NCBI GenBank assembly: GCA_947170465.1
Contig: CAMVTS010000011.1
Coordinates: forward strand, 1-49,660
Source: an uncultured Clostridia bacterium
GTDB lineage: Bacteria > Bacillota > Clostridia > Oscillospirales > Acutalibacteraceae
Direction: 5' to 3'
Length of the DNA stretch: 49,660 bases
Below are positions 45,670 through 49,660 of the stretch, piece after piece (the first letter of the stretch is position 1; every line of letters starts with the position of its first letter). The position numbers were made by a program, and so were the translations under genes. The notes below the pieces were generated by a model, which saw nothing but the letters and a program-made list of their open reading frames with translations, was not told the DNA's origin and searched no databases.

Positions 45670-48429
45670 ATGTCCGCTTCACACGCATTGAAGGCGCCGC
45701 CGCAAAAGGGCAGCCGCTTCCGCGATTTCTGTATCCGGAACCGGTATGTCTGGCTGGCTTTTCTGGTGCCGTTTGTTCTGATGGTAACAGCCTTCGCAAT
45801 TAAAAAGGTATCGCCCTTCGGCGACCAGCAAATTCTGGTAACCGACCAGTGGCACCAATACTATCCGTTTCTCGCGGATTTTCAGTATAAACTCAAACAC
45901 GGCGAATCGCTGTTCTGGTCGTGGTCGGTCGGCGGAGGCGTCAACTTCTTCGCGCTGATGTCCTACTATGTGGCGAGTCCGCTCAATTTTCTGACCATCT
46001 TTTTGCCGTATGAATGGCTGCGCGAATTTCTGATGTTCACTGTCGCGGCGCGTATCGCCCTTGCCGGCACGTTCACGGCGTATTTCCTCAAGAGCGTCTA
46101 CAAGCGCAACGATATTTCGCTGCTGATGTTCGGACTGAGTTTTTCGTTCGGCGCGTTCCTCATGGGCTATTACTGGAACAATATCTGGCTCGATACCGTC
46201 TGTATTACGCCGCTGGTAGCGCTCGGCACCGTCAAGCTGCTGACAGAAAACCGTTTCCGGCTGTTCACGGTTTCGCTGGCGCTGTCCCTGCTGATGAACT
46301 ACTACATCGGCTTGTTTACCTGCATTTTTGTCCTGCTGATTTTTATCGCGTATTCGATTGTCTATTGGAGCGGTATCAAGAGCTTCTTTGTCAATCTGAT
46401 TAAGACCGGCGCGTTTTCTGTAATTGCCATCGGCATGACGACTTTCTTCCTGCTGCCGGCTTTCATGGCGCTGCAGAATACCCATGCTTCCGGCAGTGCC
46501 TTTCCGAGCACGTTTGCCATCAATATCGGCGGCAGCAATGATTTTCTCGGTGTGCTGAAAGCGCTCAAAAGCATTACCGGCAACTTCGCGAACTTCACGA
46601 TTCCGGCAACCAAGGAGGCGGACGCGCTGCCTAATATCTGTTGCGGCGCAATTTGTCTGTTCTTTGGATTCCTGTCGCTGAGCAGCCCGAAAATCAAGCT
46701 GAGAGAAAAAATTGTCAGCGTGAGCCTGATACTCTTTATGTTCCTCAGCTGCGTTATCCGTCAGCTTGACTATATCTGGCACGGCTTCCACTTCACCAAC
46801 ATGATTCCGTATCGCTTTGCCTATCTCATCACTTTTATCGTGGTGGTCATGGCGTTCAGGGCGTATATGAACATCGACAAAATCAGCGTTGTCGGCGCCA
46901 TTGTCGCCTCACTGCTTACCTTCTTCACCATGGCAATGGCAATCGGCGATGAGAAGTTTGCCAACATGTTCAAGGATTATCCGGGATGGTTGAACCCGAC
47001 GCTCATTGCGTTCGCTATTATCACAGCCGCAGTTTCGGTTCTGGTTATTCTGTACACCAAGCGGCTGATTAACAAATCGCTGATGACCATCATTCTGGTA
47101 ATCATGATCATTCTGCAGAGCGGATTTATTGGCTATTGCGGTGTCAACAGAACGACCGTTACCGGTACCTACGATTATCCGCGCGGAGAGGAACGTACCG
47201 AAACCGTCATCAAGTATATGGACGCGCTGGAAGAAGGCAACAAAGAGCTGTGGCGCACTGAGATGACCAGCACGCAGACGCTCAACGACGGCGCGCTGAA
47301 TCATTATTACGGTCTGTCCATGTTCAACTCCATGGCAAATGAGAACATGACGCGCTTCTTTGAGAATTTCGGCATGATGGGCTGGAAGAGCGGCAATCGC
47401 TACACCTACGCGGAAGGCTCGCCGGTCACCAATATGTTCATGAACCTCAAATACCTGATTGCGCGCGACGGCAAAATCCGCAACACCTACGACACAACCG
47501 AGCTGACCAACGAGGGAGAGGTCAAGCTGTTCCTGAACAACCACTATCTGCCCATGGGTTTCATGACGGACAAAAACCTGATGAGCTGGCAGGAGAACGA
47601 CAACGAGGATCAGTTCAACCCCTTTGATCAGCAGAATCAGTTCTTTAAGCTTGCCACCGGCATTCAGAAGGACGTCTATACGCGTCTTGAGGTTGTCACC
47701 CAGGGACACAGCGACGCAAACAGCTTCCCTGTCAACAAGGAATCCTACGGCAACTATTCATTCAGATGCACAGACACCACGACGGTGCCGCATCTGAAAT
47801 GGAACTACGAAGCGCCCGAGAGCGGCATTTACTGTGCCTATACGCATATCACGCAGGGAGACGAAATCAGCATTCTCCGCAACGACGCGGACGAGAACAA
47901 CAAATTCAACATGCAGCGTTCATATATCGCCTGCATCGGCTATTTCAACAAGGGCGATAAGATTTCGGTTTACTGCGACCTCAAGGCAGGCGCAAGCGGC
48001 ACGGCGCAGGTGTATGTCAACATGCTCAATTCGAGCGTACTGGAAGAAGCCTACAACAAGCTTTCGCAAAGCGTCATGACAACGACCGCGAGAACCGACA
48101 GCTCCATGTCCGGCACCATCAACGTCAAACAAGACGGCTTGTTCTACACCTCCATTCCCTATGAGAAGGGATGGAAGGCAGTTGTTGACGGCAAGGAAGT
48201 GACCATCACGCCGGTTGGCAATTCTCTGCTGGCATTTCCGCTGAATGCCGGAGAACATACCATCGAGCTGACCTATCTTCCCAACGGTTTTGTACCGGGC
48301 GTGCTGATAGCGCTGGTATGCGCGGCATTGTTTGCCGGCATGTGCGTGCTGACCTATGTGTTCAAAAAGAAAATCATCCCGGAGCCTGTGTTTGAATCAC
48401 AGCTGGAGGATGAAGAATCAGAAGAATAA
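45670..48429 (+). CDS. yfhO: YfhO-family multi-pass membrane glycosyltransferase-like protein
   Basis: The 919-residue protein has a short basic N-terminus, about 12 membrane helices within residues 28-490, then a large extracytoplasmic domain (about 490-885), one last helix (about 870-900, PGVLIALVCAALFAGMCVL) and an acidic tail. The early DQWHQYYPF and LFWSWSVGGGVNFF motifs are typical of YfhO (GT-C-like fold), in which membrane-facing Asp/Glu act on lipid-linked sugars. The near-terminal FYTSIPYEKGWKAVVDGKEV..LTYLPNGF is also a family hallmark. GGAGG lies 6 bases before ATG 45670. It most likely transfers the sugar supplied by the divergent GT2 to a wall polymer. Confidence 0.9.
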   Translation: MSASHALKAPPQKGSRFRDFCIRNRYVWLAFLVPFVLMVTAFAIKKVSPFGDQQILVTDQWHQYYPFLADFQYKLKHGESLFWSWSVGGGVNFFALMSYYVASPLNFLTIFLPYEWLREFLMFTVAARIALAGTFTAYFLKSVYKRNDISLLMFGLSFSFGAFLMGYYWNNIWLDTVCITPLVALGTVKLLTENRFRLFTVSLALSLLMNYYIGLFTCIFVLLIFIAYSIVYWSGIKSFFVNLIKTGAFSVIAIGMTTFFLLPAFMALQNTHASGSAFPSTFAINIGGSNDFLGVLKALKSITGNFANFTIPATKEADALPNICCGAICLFFGFLSLSSPKIKLREKIVSVSLILFMFLSCVIRQLDYIWHGFHFTNMIPYRFAYLITFIVVVMAFRAYMNIDKISVVGAIVASLLTFFTMAMAIGDEKFANMFKDYPGWLNPTLIAFAIITAAVSVLVILYTKRLINKSLMTIILVIMIILQSGFIGYCGVNRTTVTGTYDYPRGEERTETVIKYMDALEEGNKELWRTEMTSTQTLNDGALNHYYGLSMFNSMANENMTRFFENFGMMGWKSGNRYTYAEGSPVTNMFMNLKYLIARDGKIRNTYDTTELTNEGEVKLFLNNHYLPMGFMTDKNLMSWQENDNEDQFNPFDQQNQFFKLATGIQKDVYTRLEVVTQGHSDANSFPVNKESYGNYSFRCTDTTTVPHLKWNYEAPESGIYCAYTHITQGDEISILRNDADENNKFNMQRSYIACIGYFNKGDKISVYCDLKAGASGTAQVYVNMLNSSVLEEAYNKLSQSVMTTTARTDSSMSGTINVKQDGLFYTSIPYEKGWKAVVDGKEVTITPVGNSLLAFPLNAGEHTIELTYLPNGFVPGVLIALVCAALFAGMCVLTYVFKKKIIPEPVFESQLEDEESEE

Positions 48430-48434
48430 ATAAT

Positions 48435-48470
48435 ACAAGGGTTCGGCTTCATGCCGAACCCTTGTTCAAT
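48435..48470. terminator. Bidirectional terminator between yfhO and the CDF gene
   Basis: A perfect 13-bp stem ACAAGGGTTCGGC / GCCGAACCCTTGT with loop TTCAT lies between the converging genes. The 12-bp stem core is identical to that of the terminator after trpA. Confidence 0.8.
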
Positions 48471-48475
48471 ACATT

Positions 48476-49582
48476 TTAGTCCGCCGTATCGCTGTCAAGG
48501 GCGATACGAAGCTGATAATCGGGATAACGCTCGGCAACGTCCTTGCAGATATGGTCATACAAGGCGCGTCGGTCGTTTTCCTCAAAGCCGATAACCACGT
48601 CAAAGCGGATTTCCTTTTCCTCCTCATTGAGCGAGAAGCCGTGCAGCTGCAGCACATTTTCATGCGACATCACCAGCTTGCGGATATCGCCGAGCACCTG
48701 CATGGCGTGGTCGTCCTGCAGATTGACAGCGTAAATGCTGATGCCGGTCAGAATCACGCCGCTGTCAAGATACACCTTGTCGACAATCTGGCGTTCCAGC
48801 AAATCGAGTTTTTTAATCGTCATCGAATCCGGAATTTCAATATGCACCGAACCGATAATCATATTCGGTCCGTAGTTGTGCAGCACCAAATCATAAACGC
48901 CGGTGACCTCCTCAAATTCGAGAATGGTTTTCTTGATGGCAAAGGAGATTTCCTTGTCAGAACGCTCACCGAGAATAGAGGAAACGCTCTCGCGCAGAAT
49001 ATCAAAGCCGGATTTGATGATAATCAGCGAGATAACCGCTGCCAGATACGCCTCCAGACTGATACCCCATATCATATAGATACCGGCAGCTACCAGGGTA
49101 GAAGCGGAGATAATGGAGTCGAGCAGCGCGTCCTTTCCGGAAGCGACGAGGGATTCGCTGTTGACCTTCACGCCGGTCGCCCTGACGTAAATACCGAGAA
49201 CAATTTTGACCGCGACGGCAACCGCGATAATCAGCAGCGCCACGGGCGTATATTCCGGCGCTTCGGGCGAGATGATTTTCTTGACAGATTCCACCAGCGA
49301 GGTCACGCCGGCATAGAGCACAATCACACCGATAATCATGGCGCTGAGGTATTCCCAGCGACCGTGACCGTGCGGATGCTTTTTGTCGGGCTTTCTGCCG
49401 GAGAGCTTGGTGCCGATAATGGTAATCAGCGACGAAAGCACATCGGTGAGGTTGTTGACCGCGTCCATGATAATCGCGATAGAGTTGGTCAGCAGGCCGA
49501 CAGCCGCCTTGAATGCCGCGAGAAAGACGTTGGCGAGAATGCCGATAATGCTGGTGCGGATGATAATTTTATCACGCTGCAT
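48476..49582 (-). CDS. Cation diffusion facilitator, probably Mn-type
   Basis: The 368-residue protein has six membrane helices, a His-rich HPHGHGRWEY loop and a C-terminal cytoplasmic domain, with a further carboxy extension typical of larger CDFs. It exports divalent metal by H+ antiport. The transport site shows N43-x3-D47 in helix 2 and D151-x3-D155 in helix 5, rather than the H/D-D zinc pattern; the N-D/D-D set is the one reported for manganese CDFs, so Mn(II) export is the best guess. ATG 49582 has AGGAGG 7 bases upstream. Confidence 0.9.
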   Translation of the reverse strand: MQRDKIIIRTSIIGILANVFLAAFKAAVGLLTNSIAIIMDAVNNLTDVLSSLITIIGTKLSGRKPDKKHPHGHGRWEYLSAMIIGVIVLYAGVTSLVESVKKIISPEAPEYTPVALLIIAVAVAVKIVLGIYVRATGVKVNSESLVASGKDALLDSIISASTLVAAGIYMIWGISLEAYLAAVISLIIIKSGFDILRESVSSILGERSDKEISFAIKKTILEFEEVTGVYDLVLHNYGPNMIIGSVHIEIPDSMTIKKLDLLERQIVDKVYLDSGVILTGISIYAVNLQDDHAMQVLGDIRKLVMSHENVLQLHGFSLNEEEKEIRFDVVIGFEENDRRALYDHICKDVAERYPDYQLRIALDSDTAD

Positions 49583-49620
49583 GCAAAAACCTCCTGTTAC
49601 AGCTAAATAAAGGGAAAAAT

Positions 49621-49660
49621 ATGAAAAAGTTAGTGTCAATTAACGATTTCATTACCAATA
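49621..49660 (+). CDS. Start of an unidentified gene (partial, runs off the window)
   Basis: ATG 49621 opens a frame MKKLVSINDFITN to the window edge, preceded by AAAGGG 8 bases upstream. It diverges from the CDF gene. Thirteen residues do not identify a family. Confidence 0.5.
   Translation, partial: MKKLVSINDFITN

Overview
The window is a piece of a low-to-mid GC Firmicutes chromosome. It most resembles a gut or rumen member of the Oscillospiraceae/Ruminococcus group. The evidence is the Bacillus-type origin neighbourhood (dnaA-dnaN-yaaA-recF-remB-gyrB-gyrA on one side, rpmH-rnpA-yidD-yidC-jag-mnmE-mnmG-rsmG-noc-parA-parB on the other), a set of secreted dockerin proteins typical of cellulosome- or amylosome-forming ruminococci, and roughly 50% GC. 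No species can be named from sequence alone.

Layout. Positions 1-6.2 kb (minus strand) hold an FHA-SEDS fusion, a PbpA-type transpeptidase and secA. Positions 6.4-13.6 kb (minus) hold an accessory block: two tandem dockerin-serpins, a voltage-gated-type K+ channel, and two paralogous dockerin proteins with starch-binding-like and Ig-like modules. Short inverted-repeat elements interrupt this block. Positions 13.7-18.1 kb hold a C_GCAxxG_C_C protein, lepA and an isolated trpB-trpA pair whose TrpA lacks its catalytic glutamate. Positions 18.2-29.4 kb (minus) are the replication operon with gyrA, a thioesterase, gyrB, two zinc-ribbon membrane proteins, remB, recF, yaaA, dnaN and dnaA. The origin is bipartite. 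One part is the dnaA-rpmH gap, with a DnaA box inside the dnaA promoter. The other is the dnaN-dnaA gap, with DnaA-trios next to a DnaA box and an AT-rich tract. Positions 29.8-40.7 kb (plus) are the rpmH-to-serS series, with two perfect 16-bp parS sites and two ParB-family proteins. Positions 41.1-44.3 kb (minus) hold a dockerin protein followed by a membrane-spanning sigma factor. Positions 44.5-49.6 kb hold a GT2 transferase divergent from a YfhO-type membrane protein, then a cation efflux protein and the start of one more gene.

The most novel-looking unit is the 41.1-44.3 kb operon. The ectodomain of the sigma factor is visibly related to the N-terminal domain of the secreted dockerin protein encoded just upstream. 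Separately, two other dockerin operons (serpins, and CBM/Ig proteins) share a promoter of ECF-sigma architecture, TGCAACC-N17-CGTATTA. Together these suggest surface-sensing control of secreted dockerin proteins by a single-polypeptide transmembrane sigma factor. That link is inference.

On each side of the origin the core genes run away from it, with the replication forks. The accessory genes (lepA-trpBA, the sigma/dockerin operon, the GT2 and the cation exporter) run against the forks.
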